Part shown: positions 7,957-16,987 of the stretch, one piece after another
Layout: every line of letters begins with the position of its first letter
Numbering within the stretch: the first letter of the stretch is position 1
Position numbers and translations under genes: made by a program
The notes under the pieces: generated by a model
The model's input: only the letters and a program-made list of their open reading frames with translations
The model's database searches: none
What the model was told of the DNA's origin: nothing
Source: Hungatella sp.
GTDB lineage: Bacteria > Bacillota > Clostridia > Lachnospirales > Lachnospiraceae
Length of the DNA stretch: 64,000 nt
Direction: 5' to 3'
NCBI GenBank assembly: GCA_009712635.1
Contig: WASS01000002.1
Location: 248,001 to 312,000 of the forward strand

Positions 7957-8832
7957 ATGAAAAAATTAATTGTTGCTTCAATAACACCATTTGACAAACA
8001 GGGAAAAATCAACGAAACTTCAGCCAGGCAGCTTTGGGAAAGAAACCTTACAGAAGGTGCAGACGGCTTCTTTATCGGAGGAAGCTCCGGTGAGTGCTTT
8101 CTGTTGACCAGAGAAGAGCGGATTCGTTCATTTGAACTGGCATCGGAGTTAAAAGATCGCTGTGATCTCTATGCACATGTAGGCGCCATCAGCACTGAGG
8201 AAGCCATTTTTTACGCAAAGAAAGCAAAGGAACTTGGAATTCGCGGCATTGCGGCAACACCGCCTTTGTATTTTGGATTTTCGGAGAAGGAAATTGCAGG
8301 ATACTATTACGATATTGCCCAGGCAGTGGGGGAATCCGTCCTCTACTATAATATCCCATCAAGCACTCACAGGGAGCTGGATCTAAATAATCCGGAGACC
8401 AGAGAACTTATTAAATCCGGAGCAATTGGAGCAATCAAGCACACCAATTTAAATCTTCTTCAGATGGAACGGATCAAAAACATAAATTCCGATATCATCT
8501 GTTACGGAGGTTTTGAAAGCTCCATGGTGGCATTTCTTGCGTTTGGCTGTGATGGATTTATTGGAAGCAGCTTTAACTTCATGCTGCCCCAGTTCAAACG
8601 GATCATGGAATTGTATCTGGAAGGAAAAGAGGAAGAAGCCAGAGCACTTCAGACCAAATCCAACAATATTTTGGATGTACTTTTGAAAAATGGTCTCTGT
8701 GCGAACTTAAAGTACATCGTTTCCAATCAGGGGATTCCAGCCGGTGAAGTAAGAAAGCCCATGCTGCCATTAACAGAAAGCCGGAAAGAAGAAATGGATG
8801 AGATTCTTTCCAAATATCTGGAGGTACGCTAA
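7957..8832 (+). CDS. DapA/NanA-family class I lyase or aldolase
   Basis: 291 residues of the dihydrodipicolinate synthase/N-acetylneuraminate lyase family of (beta/alpha)8 Schiff-base aldolases. GGSSGECFLLTREER carries the 2-oxo-acid carboxylate-binding motif, LYYNIPSST the proton-relay Tyr, and GAIGAIKHTN the Schiff-base Lys near residue 160. Because sugar-acid type enzymes surround it, a catabolic lyase producing pyruvate is more likely than lysine biosynthesis. ATG 7957 is chosen over 7936 because AGGGGGA (7941-7947) lies 9 bases before it. Confidence 0.85.
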   Translation: MKKLIVASITPFDKQGKINETSARQLWERNLTEGADGFFIGGSSGECFLLTREERIRSFELASELKDRCDLYAHVGAISTEEAIFYAKKAKELGIRGIAATPPLYFGFSEKEIAGYYYDIAQAVGESVLYYNIPSSTHRELDLNNPETRELIKSGAIGAIKHTNLNLLQMERIKNINSDIICYGGFESSMVAFLAFGCDGFIGSSFNFMLPQFKRIMELYLEGKEEEARALQTKSNNILDVLLKNGLCANLKYIVSNQGIPAGEVRKPMLPLTESRKEEMDEILSKYLEVR

Positions 8833-8853
8833 GACATAAAGGAGATGAATCAT

Positions 8854-9876
8854 ATGAAAGCGGTACAGATTGTAAAACCGGGAGAATTAAAGGTAATTGA
8901 TATAGAAAAACCTGTTCTTGATGAAGAAAATAATGTGATTGTAAAAATGACCGCTGCCGGAATATGCGGTTCAGATGTTGGTATCTATCACGGAACCAAC
9001 GCAGCAGCAACATATCCAAGAATTATCGGACATGAGATGGTAGGTGTAGTGGCAGAGACCGGTGCGTCTGTTCAAAAACTTAAAGTGGGTGACCGTGTAA
9101 TCGTTAACCAGGTTACCAGCTGCGGACACTGCTATCCATGCAGTAAGGGAAGAGGCAATGTCTGTGATCATTTAAAGGTAAGGGGCGTTCATATTGACGG
9201 AGGTTATCGGGAGTTTATCGCGGTACCAGAAGCTGACTGCTACATTCTGCCTGATTCCATATCAGACCGGGATGCGGTAATGATTGAACCAACCACCATT
9301 GCCATACAGTCCTGCACCAGAGCAGAACTGGAAAAAGACGATATGCTTCTCATTTACGGTTCCGGTGCTCTTGGAAGCTCTATTTTAAAGATTGCCAGAC
9401 AAATCTGCGATCACATTATTGTAGCAGATATTCAGGATGATAAGCTGGAGACTGCGAAAGCAAATGGAGCAAAATACACGATTAACGTATTAAATGAGGA
9501 TCTTGTGGAGAAAGTAAAAGAATACACCCAAATGCATGGAGCCACCGTATCCATCGATGCTGTCTGCAACAAGGATTCCCTGATCCGCCTTTTAAATGCC
9601 ACCGGAAACGCCGGAAAGGTTATCACCATGGGATTTTCAACTGCTCCCACAGAGATCAATCAGTTTGCCATAACAGCAAAGGAGCTTGATGTGAGAGGCT
9701 CCAGACTTCAGAATAAAATGTTTGGAAAAGCAATTAATATGATTCAAGAGGGAAAACTGGATCTGACCGGTTCTGTTTCCCACACATTCCCGCTTACTAA
9801 GGCTCAGGAGGCCTTTGATTTTGTGGATAGTCATGATCCATCTATCCGCAAGATTATTCTTACATTTGATTTTTAA
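8854..9876 (+). CDS. Zinc-dependent medium-chain alcohol/polyol dehydrogenase
   Basis: 340 residues of the medium-chain dehydrogenase family. The catalytic zinc region is AAGICGSDVGIYHG and then GHEMVG; the structural-zinc lobe is CGHCYPCSKGRGNVC (Cys spacing 2-2-7). The nucleotide fold carries YGSGALGSSILK. The best matches in kind are sorbitol, threonine and RspB-like dehydrogenases; the substrate is not clear. ATG 8854 is 9 bases after AAAGGAG (8838-8844); an ATG at 8845 is too close to that site. It is the last gene of the plus-strand block. Confidence 0.85.
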   Translation: MKAVQIVKPGELKVIDIEKPVLDEENNVIVKMTAAGICGSDVGIYHGTNAAATYPRIIGHEMVGVVAETGASVQKLKVGDRVIVNQVTSCGHCYPCSKGRGNVCDHLKVRGVHIDGGYREFIAVPEADCYILPDSISDRDAVMIEPTTIAIQSCTRAELEKDDMLLIYGSGALGSSILKIARQICDHIIVADIQDDKLETAKANGAKYTINVLNEDLVEKVKEYTQMHGATVSIDAVCNKDSLIRLLNATGNAGKVITMGFSTAPTEINQFAITAKELDVRGSRLQNKMFGKAINMIQEGKLDLTGSVSHTFPLTKAQEAFDFVDSHDPSIRKIILTFDF

Positions 9877-9901
9877 AACCCCACTCTCTCTCTAAAAGAA
9901 G

Positions 9902-9940
9902 AGGTTCCTTCTGCTTATTAAAACAGAAGGAACCTTTTCT
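9902..9940. terminator. Bidirectional terminator between convergent operons
   Basis: AGGTTCCTTCTG (9902-9913) pairs perfectly with CAGAAGGAACCT (9924-9935), loop of 10. A T-rich run follows on the plus strand and an A-rich run precedes it (T-rich on the minus strand). It overlaps the last codons of the minus-strand peptidase gene. Confidence 0.8.
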
Positions 9941-10745
9941 TTTTATCAAAAGACCTGTGAAGTGCATCGGTCAGATAATCGTATATCCGATTCATGGCTG
10001 CTAATTCAACCCATTCCGGAGTATCCCGGTATCCCCCATGCATAGTAGTGGAAATCTCCATCTGATCCAGGATCATATGAAATTCCGGGGGTCTGCCTAA
10101 TAAGCCGCTGCCCATCTTGGATAGAGCGTTTAAATACTGAATATCCCATCTTGGAACGCTGGCAATACTGATTGCCGGAGTCCGGCTGCCGGAAAAGGAA
10201 GCCTCATCACTTCCCGGCAGATATTTTACAAGCACACCGTTATGGTCTGCCAGAACTTCTTTTCTGCAAAATGCTTCGACTCCTGGCTTTCGTTCATATC
10301 CACGGCTGTTAACTGCAATGGTATCCCCATAACCGCACACATCCAGATTTATAACTCCTGTTATCTCCTGATGATTCATGGAAGCAGCATAGAGCCTGCT
10401 CCCAGTATTACCGGTTTCTTCCCCGTCAAAAAATGCAAATCGGGCAGGAAAATTCTCTTCCTTCAATTTTCCTGCAAAAGCGATGAGAATGCACAAAGCG
10501 GCAGCATTATCATTGGCGCCAAAGCTGCCCGGCACTGCATCATAATGAGCACAAAAAAGAGGACCGGGCTCACTGTTCCATGGTGCCAGAATATAGTTAT
10601 AAATCCCTCTTGGAGCCTTTTGGGAAGGCGGTTCTTCCTGAAGATCAAAATCCAGATGCTCCTTTATAAGAACTTCCCTGAGCGCCTCCCGTCTCTGATC
10701 CGGATCTTTCAAAGCAAGCGCCTCCAGATAATGGTTTAATTCCAT
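9918..10745 (-). CDS. M28-family zinc aminopeptidase-like protein
   Basis: 275 residues. The two-zinc M28 pattern is present: FCAHYDAVPG (first His and Asp), GANDNAAALCILIAFA (bridging Asp), AFFDGEETGNTGS (catalytic Glu pair) and GVINLDVCGYG. There is no signal peptide, so it is cytoplasmic. It is the last gene of the minus-strand operon with a YhcH-type protein and a short-chain dehydrogenase, and so may hydrolyse an N-acyl or amide metabolite instead of proteins; that is inference. Confidence 0.85.
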   Translation of the reverse strand: MELNHYLEALALKDPDQRREALREVLIKEHLDFDLQEEPPSQKAPRGIYNYILAPWNSEPGPLFCAHYDAVPGSFGANDNAAALCILIAFAGKLKEENFPARFAFFDGEETGNTGSRLYAASMNHQEITGVINLDVCGYGDTIAVNSRGYERKPGVEAFCRKEVLADHNGVLVKYLPGSDEASFSGSRTPAISIASVPRWDIQYLNALSKMGSGLLGRPPEFHMILDQMEISTTMHGGYRDTPEWVELAAMNRIYDYLTDALHRSFDKKKRFLLF

Positions 10746-10758
10746 ATTTGGTGACCTC

Positions 10759-11274
10759 CTAACGGGCGCTGTCCGGCAGGCAGCTGTCTAACGGTACTTT
10801 AATTACAATCTTTCTGATAGGAGATTGGGTATCGCCTGATTGAATTGCGGGGATATGCACATCCCAGGGGAAATAAATGGCAAAGGTTCCCGGTATCATA
10901 TGAATCCGACCTTCCGCAGCGGCGGGATCATTTTTATAGAAAAGAATATCTCTTGGAGTATCAAGAAGATTCTCCTCAACCTGCCCGTTGCCGTCATCTG
11001 TGTAAAAGCCAGCCTCTTCCGGACCGCCGCAGGCCAGAAACTGTACATCGATATTCTTTCTGTGAATCTCAGGACGAAGTCCGCTCCGGTCACCGGTCTT
11101 TAAATCAAGTACCTGAAGAATTACCGGGATTCCATCTAAATCGATGGAAAATACCCCTGGTTCATGAGCTGCCATATCATGCTCAGTCAGATAACGGATC
11201 GCGCAGCTAAGAGGAGCGGGCAGAATGGCAAGCTGTTCTTTTAACATGGAACTATAAATATTTCCGAAAATCAT
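10759..11274 (-). CDS. YhcH/YjgK/YiaL-family protein (second copy)
   Basis: About 171 residues. GVFSIDLDGIPVILQVLDLK, then RPEIHRKNIDVQFLACG, then FYKNDPA and FAIYFPWDVHIPAIQ follow the same order of motifs as the protein at 4928-5380, but the two are clearly diverged. The minus-strand ATG at 11274 lies 8 bases after GGAGG, better placed than the ATG at 11292. It stands 13 bases upstream of the M28 gene and belongs to the operon led by the GntR gene at 12858. Confidence 0.82.
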   Translation of the reverse strand: MIFGNIYSSMLKEQLAILPAPLSCAIRYLTEHDMAAHEPGVFSIDLDGIPVILQVLDLKTGDRSGLRPEIHRKNIDVQFLACGGPEEAGFYTDDGNGQVEENLLDTPRDILFYKNDPAAAEGRIHMIPGTFAIYFPWDVHIPAIQSGDTQSPIRKIVIKVPLDSCLPDSAR

Positions 11275-11318
11275 AATCGATTCCTCCATCAATTCTTATA
11301 TTCTGATTTATGCGACCT

Positions 11319-12101
11319 TTACTGCATTGCGGTTAAACCGCCGTCTACACCAAGAATCTGTCCAGTTACAAAGGAAGAGGCATCGCTGCATAAAAATACC
11401 GCAGCTGCCGCGATATCTTCTTCCTGACCAATTCGTCCCAATGGAATCCGCTTTGTTAAAGTCTGGTAAAATTCAGGATCATCCAGCTGAAAAGCGTTAA
11501 TAGGGGTCCGGACGAAGGTTGGGGCAATGGCATTACATGTGACTCCGTATTTGCCCCATTCACAGGCAAGCTGTTTGGTATACATATTCACAGCCCCTTT
11601 GCTGGTGCAGTAAGCCAGATAATCCTGTCCGGTTCCAATGAGGCCTTTTACTGATGACAAATTTAAAATCCGACCGTATCCAGCTGGGATCATGAAACGT
11701 TTTCCCACAGCCCGGGTCACTGTATGAATTCCAAGCACATTTAAATCCATAACCTGTGCAAACACTTCTTCTTCGTAATCTTCGGCTGGAATCAGCCGGT
11801 TCATACCCGCGCTGTTCACTAAGATATCAAGACTGCAAAATTCCCGGCTAATCTCGTCCATCATTTCTTCTACCTTATGGCGATCTGTAATATCACAGCC
11901 GAGAGTGAGAAGCCGTCTGCTTTCCCTGTCTGCTGTTTCTCTTAAAAAATCGGCCTTTTCCGGATGCCCTCCGCAGACGGCAACATCGGCTCCGCTTTGA
12001 AGAAATGCTTTTGCAATGGAACTTCCAAGCCCTCCTGTGCCTCCGGCAATCAGAGCCTTTTTTCCAGTCAGGGCAAATCTGGTTTGTATACAATCATTCA
12101 T
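11319..12101 (-). CDS. Short-chain dehydrogenase/reductase (gluconate-5-dehydrogenase-like)
   Basis: 260 residues of a classical SDR. The NAD(P) motif GGTGGLGSSIAKAF is near residue 17, NSAGMN comes mid-protein, the catalytic Ser lies in NLSSVKG, the YLAYCTSKGA segment holds Tyr-x3-Lys, and the C-terminus is SSFVTGQILGVDGG. Its nearest relatives in kind are gluconate 5-dehydrogenase and KduD-type enzymes. The minus-strand start at 12101 follows GAAAGGAA and overlaps the end of the GntR gene by 8 bases, indicating translational coupling. Confidence 0.87.
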   Translation of the reverse strand: MNDCIQTRFALTGKKALIAGGTGGLGSSIAKAFLQSGADVAVCGGHPEKADFLRETADRESRRLLTLGCDITDRHKVEEMMDEISREFCSLDILVNSAGMNRLIPAEDYEEEVFAQVMDLNVLGIHTVTRAVGKRFMIPAGYGRILNLSSVKGLIGTGQDYLAYCTSKGAVNMYTKQLACEWGKYGVTCNAIAPTFVRTPINAFQLDDPEFYQTLTKRIPLGRIGQEEDIAAAAVFLCSDASSFVTGQILGVDGGLTAMQ

Positions 12102-12858
12102 CGTAGCTGATTCCTTTCTGATCGTAGGAAGCCGTCGTATCATAACCCGGCTGGCTTTCAAGAAAATAATCCGGATAACACTCCTGCAAAGGTGGGATCA
12201 GAAGCTGTATCCGGGATAAATGATGGCGGTAGATGGTGCATGCGCGATCGGTGTTTCTTGCAGCCAGTGCGTCGGTAAGAGATGTAAGATCCTTTATAAA
12301 ATCTTCTGTAACCGAAGAATCTGACGCAGCCAGATATAAAAGTCTCTGAAGATCCATACCGGCTTTCTGCACAGCCTCCCATATATGATTCATCTTTCCT
12401 CCCAGCTCATAAAGAAGATGGTAATAATCTGTAATTAACCGGACGGAATGGGATAAATCTCCCTGAGTTAAATAGTCCTCCAGCTCCCGCAAATGGTGAT
12501 AGAGGATATCAAACTGAGTGCCCTTAACATTCCGGATAAAGATATTCTGGATCATGGCTGTTCCAAGCTGCTTATGAATCCATAGGGTCTGCTCGATCCG
12601 TGCAGTATCGATCTTTGAGACAAACGCACCTTTCTGAGGAATAATATCGATCAGATTCTTTCTGGAAAGCTTGTACAGAGTATCGTGGACAGGAGTCCGG
12701 CTGATGTTTAATGCATCTGCCAGTTCTACTTCGTTCATCTTTCTTCCGGGAGGAAGATGGAGATTTAAAATAAAATGCCGTATGATCCGGTATGCATACT
12801 GTCTTGCATCTTCCGTATGCCTTCTGGGCGGTAATTTTTGAAACGGTATGAGTGACAT
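12094..12858 (-). CDS. GntR-family regulator (FCD-type) heading the minus-strand operon
   Basis: About 254 residues. The winged helix holds MNEVELADALNISRTPVHDTLYKLSRKN in its N-terminal third, followed by a helical effector domain of FCD type (HHLRELEDYL, then ITDYYHLLYELGG). The start at 12858 follows GGAG by 6 bases; an upstream in-frame ATG at 12891 is less well spaced. It is co-transcribed with the dehydrogenase, YhcH and peptidase genes downstream, so it likely autoregulates the whole operon through the inverted repeat at 12873-12890. Confidence 0.85.
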   Translation of the reverse strand: MSLIPFQKLPPRRHTEDARQYAYRIIRHFILNLHLPPGRKMNEVELADALNISRTPVHDTLYKLSRKNLIDIIPQKGAFVSKIDTARIEQTLWIHKQLGTAMIQNIFIRNVKGTQFDILYHHLRELEDYLTQGDLSHSVRLITDYYHLLYELGGKMNHIWEAVQKAGMDLQRLLYLAASDSSVTEDFIKDLTSLTDALAARNTDRACTIYRHHLSRIQLLIPPLQECYPDYFLESQPGYDTTASYDQKGISYDE

Positions 12859-12872
12859 GTAAAACTCCGTTC

Positions 12873-12890
12873 TGCCGTATTGAAACGGCA
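12873..12890. promoter_or_regulatory. Inverted repeat before gntR, candidate operator
   Basis: TGCCGT-ATTGAA-ACGGCA is a perfect 6-bp inverted repeat with a 6-bp centre, 15 bases upstream of the chosen start. The size and place fit a GntR dimer site for autoregulation, though no footprint is known. Confidence 0.5.
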
Positions 12891-13014
12891 TATTTCTTCC
12901 TATATTATAGCATGAATTTTGTTATTTGGTAAACCCTTATGATAAAATCATGACATTCATGGAGAGAAAATATGTGTTACAAAAATCTTAAATAATAATT
13001 AAAAAAATAGTTAG

Positions 13015-13043
13015 TTGTTACCGCTGGAATTTTATGCTATAAT
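13015..13043 (+). promoter_or_regulatory. Sigma-A promoter for the lipoprotein gene
   Basis: TTGTTA (13015-13020), 17-bp spacer, TATAAT (13038-13043), 67 bases before the ATG at 13110. Confidence 0.7.
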
Positions 13044-13109
13044 CTAACTGCTTTCGATTTTACATATAAAAGCAGGGGGATTGCCAATACCAATTGACGA
13101 GGAGAAATT

Positions 13110-13715
13110 ATGAAAAAGAGAATTTATTCTATCTTACTGGCCTGCTTATTAATTGCAGCACTTGCAGGCTGCGGTAAAAAGGCAGAAGCCGTTGCAACAG
13201 AAACAACTGTTGCTGAATCACAGGCAACAGCAGAGGCAACAACAGAAGAAAGCAAAGCAGCTGAAGCCAGCGCAGACGCTTTCACAGCATTTGAAGATCC
13301 AAACGGATTATTTACAGCCAGCTACCCGGGAACACCCAAAGAGATGAAGCAGTCAGCTTCTTCTGAAGGAACCACAATCGATCTGTATTCTTATATGCTT
13401 GAGCAGGAAGATGCGCTTTATAATGTTATGTACAGTGTCATACCTGAGGGTGCAGCAGGAGATCCTGCCGCTATGTTAGAAGGCGCAGTTTCTAATATTC
13501 CCTATACCATTGAGGACAGCCAGGATATTACCCTTGGTGAATACCAGGGTAAAGAATTAAAATACAGTGCTCCGTTAGGATCTGATACCATCGTCTTCTA
13601 TCACAGAGTATATATCACAGGAGACCATATTTACCAGCTTCAGGCAGTGTCTGAATCAGGAGAAAGAACACCGGAAATTGACACTTTCTTTAATTCCTTT
13701 GCACTTAAAAAATAA
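13110..13715 (+). CDS. Secreted lipoprotein of unknown function
   Basis: 201 residues. A lipoprotein signal peptide ends in the lipobox LAGC (Cys21). A low-complexity Ala/Glu/Thr linker of about 30 residues comes next, then a compact domain of about 145 residues starting FTAFEDPNGLFTASYPG. No catalytic motif is recognisable. The architecture suggests a surface-anchored domain on a flexible tether. It has its own promoter and a strong bidirectional terminator, so it is monocistronic. Confidence 0.85.
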   Translation: MKKRIYSILLACLLIAALAGCGKKAEAVATETTVAESQATAEATTEESKAAEASADAFTAFEDPNGLFTASYPGTPKEMKQSASSEGTTIDLYSYMLEQEDALYNVMYSVIPEGAAGDPAAMLEGAVSNIPYTIEDSQDITLGEYQGKELKYSAPLGSDTIVFYHRVYITGDHIYQLQAVSESGERTPEIDTFFNSFALKK

Positions 13716-13796
13716 TATGCAGTAACCGATCATCAGGATTCCCCAATTCTGTTCATTATGTATAGTTAGAAAGATTCCCGTTTTAAAAGACAGGAA

Positions 13797-13845
13797 AATC
13801 CCCGTGAAAGAAGTAGTTCCATACTTGCTTTCACGGGGATTTTTA
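13797..13845. terminator. Bidirectional terminator, lipoprotein gene / BMP operon
   Basis: AATCCCCGTGAAAG (13797-13810) pairs with CTTTCACGGGGATT (13828-13841), a 14-bp perfect stem extended by AAGTA/TACTT. A T-run follows on the plus strand and A-rich sequence flanks the other side. Confidence 0.85.
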
Positions 13846-13846
13846 A

Positions 13847-14920
13847 TTACTGAATATAGGTTCCTGCCTTAATCTGATCAACTATTTCTTTGTACTGTGT
13901 CTGAATATCCTGTGGAACTAAATTGGAAAAAGTTCCGATGCTTAAGCATCCGTTGCTTAAATCACCGTAGATGGTTTTGCCGCCAAAGGTATCTGCTTCC
14001 ACATCCTTCATACAGGCTTTTAATAAAGCCGCGTTGTCGGTCACAACAGAGCAGATGATAATTTTATGATCAGCAGAACCTAAATCACCTGGCTGGCCAA
14101 TATCGTATCTGCCTTCTGATCCAGCCAGTGCTTCCCGTGCTCCGGTATCAACTGCGGAGGCATCACCAAACATTACGTCAACATCATAGGTGGAAACCAT
14201 GGAGGAAGCGATTTCCTTACCCTTGGCAGTATCGCTGAAAGAGCCTGCATAAGCAGAGGAAACTTTAATATCAGGATTTACTTTTTTTGCTGCCTTTTCA
14301 TAGCATTCCAGCTTTGCCTTTGTAGTATCCAGCTCCATACCGCCGATAAATCCGATGTTGTTGGTCTTGCTCATAAGACCTGCCAAAGCACCTGCCATGT
14401 AACCGATCTGCTTTGCATCAGGAAGAATGGAAGTGATGTTTTCTGTTTCAACAGTACCATTTAACAGAGCAAACTTGATGTCCGGATATTCTTCTGCTAC
14501 CTGCTTCACTGCATCGGTATACTGATTGCCTGGTGCGAAGATCAGGTTGTAACCCAGTTCTGCGTAATCGGTCATAACCGTGGCAAAATCAGCTGTCGCT
14601 ACATTGTCCGTATACACAGTTTCCCAGCCGCTGTCTTTCGCTGCATTTACCATAGCCTGATAGCAGCTTGCGCCCCAGCCTCCGTCAGAAACAGAAGAGT
14701 CAAGGACCATGGCCACTTTATAGCCGGATGTTTTTGAAGAGTCAGCAGCCTTTGTTTCTTCTGCTTTTGTTGTTTCTGCCTTTGTGGTTTCCGCTGCAGA
14801 AGTTTCAGCTGATGAGCCTGCCGCTTTTGTTGGTGCAGATGCGCTGCCGCATGCGGCCAGGCTCATGGCTGTAAGGACTGCGGCCATGATAAGAGATGCT
14901 GTTTTCATAGTCTTTTTCAT
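13847..14920 (-). CDS. BMP-family ABC transporter substrate-binding lipoprotein
   Basis: About 357 residues from the minus-strand ATG at 14920, which follows AGGAGGATTTATT; the longer open frame to 15058 overlaps the permease gene and is not used. A signal peptide with lipobox LAAC leads into an Ala/Thr/Glu-rich linker. The BMP/PnrA-like domain follows: KVAMVLDSSVSDGGWGASCY, then LIFAPGNQYTDAVKQVA, then IGFIGGMELDTTKA, then VDVMFGDASAVDTGAREA. Family members bind purine nucleosides or related compounds. It is the last gene of the operon with two permeases and a double ATPase. Confidence 0.88.
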   Translation of the reverse strand: MKKTMKTASLIMAAVLTAMSLAACGSASAPTKAAGSSAETSAAETTKAETTKAEETKAADSSKTSGYKVAMVLDSSVSDGGWGASCYQAMVNAAKDSGWETVYTDNVATADFATVMTDYAELGYNLIFAPGNQYTDAVKQVAEEYPDIKFALLNGTVETENITSILPDAKQIGYMAGALAGLMSKTNNIGFIGGMELDTTKAKLECYEKAAKKVNPDIKVSSAYAGSFSDTAKGKEIASSMVSTYDVDVMFGDASAVDTGAREALAGSEGRYDIGQPGDLGSADHKIIICSVVTDNAALLKACMKDVEADTFGGKTIYGDLSNGCLSIGTFSNLVPQDIQTQYKEIVDQIKAGTYIQ

Positions 14921-14981
14921 AATAAATCCTCCTTTTATGTTTGAAAAAATATATAATCGCAGGGCTGTCCTGGAATTATCA

Positions 14982-15923
14982 TCATCGTTCTTCCCTGTAA
15001 TAGGGCTGTCCGTTGGCCTTTGGACCGCTTTTTCGTATCCCGAAAAATGCAAGAACAAACAGGGTGCAAAGATAGGGGATCATCTGGAGAAGCTGGTAGG
15101 GGGTGGACGGACTTAACAGCTGGAGCCGGATCTGCAGTGCATCACAAAACCCAAAAAGCAGACAGGCTAACAATACACCGGAAGGCATCCAACGCCCGAA
15201 TATAACAGCTGAAAGAGCAATAAATCCACGGCCTGCTACAATTCCCTCGGAGTAGGTGCTGGTGTAGCAGATGGTTAAATACGCTCCGCCGATTCCCGCA
15301 AGTGCGCCGCAGATGATGCAGGCAATGTATTTTTGTAGCACAACATTGATTCCCAGTGTTTCTGCGGCTTTGGGAAATTCGCCTACGGCTTTAAAATTAA
15401 GTCCTGCTTTTGTCCTGTTAAAGAACACTGCAGTGACAGGTACCAGCAGATATGCTATGTACACCAGAGGGATATGGTTGAAAAACAAAGGTCCAAGTAC
15501 CGGAATACTGCTAAGAACCGGAATAGGCATTGCTTTCATGGATACGCCCTGGATCAGTGTTGAGGTATCGGAAAAGGAAAGGCGGTAGATAAAGGAAGCC
15601 AGTGCCGGTGCAAAAATATTAATTGCCATACCATAAACAATCTGGGGAGCACATAAACGGATGGTGCAGAATGCATAAATCATATTAATGGCAACGCCTG
15701 ACAGGGCACCAGCCAGAATACCGGTTGTGGGGCTTCCAGTTTTATAACCGATTAAGAAACCAATTAAGGCACCAAAGGACATGATTCCGTCAAGGCCGAT
15801 ATTGACCAGTCCCGCCCGTTCGGAGTAGGTTTCAGCCAGTGCAACAAACAGAATGGGAGTTGCCATTCTTATGGTAGAAAGAAGCAGCTCTGTGAGAAAA
15901 TTCATGTTGAAAAATGCATCCAT
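14982..15923 (-). CDS. ABC transporter permease (BPD_transp_2, NupQ/YufQ-like)
   Basis: 313 residues and about eight to nine membrane helices. It contains GLVNIGLDGIMSFGALIGFLIG, the cytoplasmic-loop motif GLNFKAVGEFPKAAETLGINV, and YSEGIVAGRGFIALSAVIFGR, all typical of branched-type permeases of nucleoside-like importers. It partners with the permease at 15923-16984; stop and start codons overlap by one base (TGATG), indicating coupled translation. Confidence 0.88.
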   Translation of the reverse strand: MDAFFNMNFLTELLLSTIRMATPILFVALAETYSERAGLVNIGLDGIMSFGALIGFLIGYKTGSPTTGILAGALSGVAINMIYAFCTIRLCAPQIVYGMAINIFAPALASFIYRLSFSDTSTLIQGVSMKAMPIPVLSSIPVLGPLFFNHIPLVYIAYLLVPVTAVFFNRTKAGLNFKAVGEFPKAAETLGINVVLQKYIACIICGALAGIGGAYLTICYTSTYSEGIVAGRGFIALSAVIFGRWMPSGVLLACLLFGFCDALQIRLQLLSPSTPYQLLQMIPYLCTLFVLAFFGIRKSGPKANGQPYYREER

Positions 15924-16984
15924 CAGTTGGTAACCTCCTTTTTCCCCATATGGCTGTTTATGTATTGTCTGATTGCGGGAAGCTTTAACAAGGCTGTGCC
16001 AGCTACCGCAAAAATAATTACCAATGCCTGAATGATATCAACCACAGCGGTAGGAATCTGCATACCGGTCTGCAAGGTACTTGCCCCTTTTCTCAGTACG
16101 GCAAAAATAAATGCAACTGCAGCAGTTCCGATGGGATTAAGCTGGGCAATCAGTGCGATTGCCACTCCATCAAAGCCGAAACCCTGGCCAAATCCCCCCA
16201 TCAGTCTTAACTGTTTTCCATGAAGCTCTACACTACCGCCCAGCCCGGCAACCGCTCCGGATGCAATAAAGGAGAAGAGTACATACCGGTTTACAGGAAA
16301 ACCATTGAAAAATGCGGCAGTTGAATTTAAGCCCACTGCTCTTAGTTTAAATCCCTTAGAGGTATAGAATAAAAAGTAATACCCTGCAAATGCCAGGAAT
16401 AAAGCAACCCATACACCCCAATGAACGGGAAAGTTTTTTGATACAACTGCCAGTTTGGTGCTGTCAGGGATTGCAAAGGTCTGTGGAACACTTCCGTCTC
16501 GTAAAAGGGTGGTATAAACGTAACCCATAAAGAGGGTTGCTACGTAATTCAGCATGATGCTGACAATCATTTCATTTAAGCCTCTTGTAATCTTTAAAAT
16601 TCCTGGAATTGCACCCCATACAGCTCCTGCCGCAGCCCCAATAAGAAGGCTGAGCAGTATTCCTGCAATTCCCCCGATTCCGGACTTGGTTACAAAAAAG
16701 ATGCTGGCAACGGCGCCCATAACAAACTGGCCTTCGCCCCCAAGATTAAAAACACCGCATTTATAGGAAAAAGCTGCAGTCAGTCCGGTAAATATCAAAG
16801 GGCAGGCGATTACAAGGGTCTGAGCAATCTTTCTGCTGCTTCCAAATGCGCCGGAAAACAGAAATCCATATGCCTGAAAGGGGTTCTTACCCAGGCAGAT
16901 CATAATAATTCCTCCGATGATGAATGCCACCAGAATGGATAATACGGGCACGATGACCTTCATTAAATTTTCTTTCTGCTTCAT
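15923..16984 (-). CDS. ABC transporter permease (BPD_transp_2, NupP/YufP-like)
   Basis: 353 residues with about ten membrane helices. Typical segments are YKCGVFNLGGEGQFVMGAVAS, TRGLNEMIVSIMLNYVA and the loop GFKLRAVGLNSTAAFFNGF. It is the second membrane subunit of the heterodimeric importer. It starts 3 bases after the ATPase gene ends. The pair NLGGEGQ and NIGLDG in the two permeases is characteristic of BMP-linked transporters. Confidence 0.88.
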   Translation of the reverse strand: MKQKENLMKVIVPVLSILVAFIIGGIIMICLGKNPFQAYGFLFSGAFGSSRKIAQTLVIACPLIFTGLTAAFSYKCGVFNLGGEGQFVMGAVASIFFVTKSGIGGIAGILLSLLIGAAAGAVWGAIPGILKITRGLNEMIVSIMLNYVATLFMGYVYTTLLRDGSVPQTFAIPDSTKLAVVSKNFPVHWGVWVALFLAFAGYYFLFYTSKGFKLRAVGLNSTAAFFNGFPVNRYVLFSFIASGAVAGLGGSVELHGKQLRLMGGFGQGFGFDGVAIALIAQLNPIGTAAVAFIFAVLRKGASTLQTGMQIPTAVVDIIQALVIIFAVAGTALLKLPAIRQYINSHMGKKEVTN

Positions 16985-16987
16985 GTC

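Noticed and set aside
8603-9019. Minus-strand open frame bridging the DapA-like and ADH genes
   Set aside because: Antisense to two strong genes, low-complexity hydrophobic translation, no ribosome-binding site seen.
10845-11210. Plus-strand open frame of about 120 codons
   Set aside because: It lies antisense to the well-supported YhcH-family gene and has no family features or ribosome-binding site.
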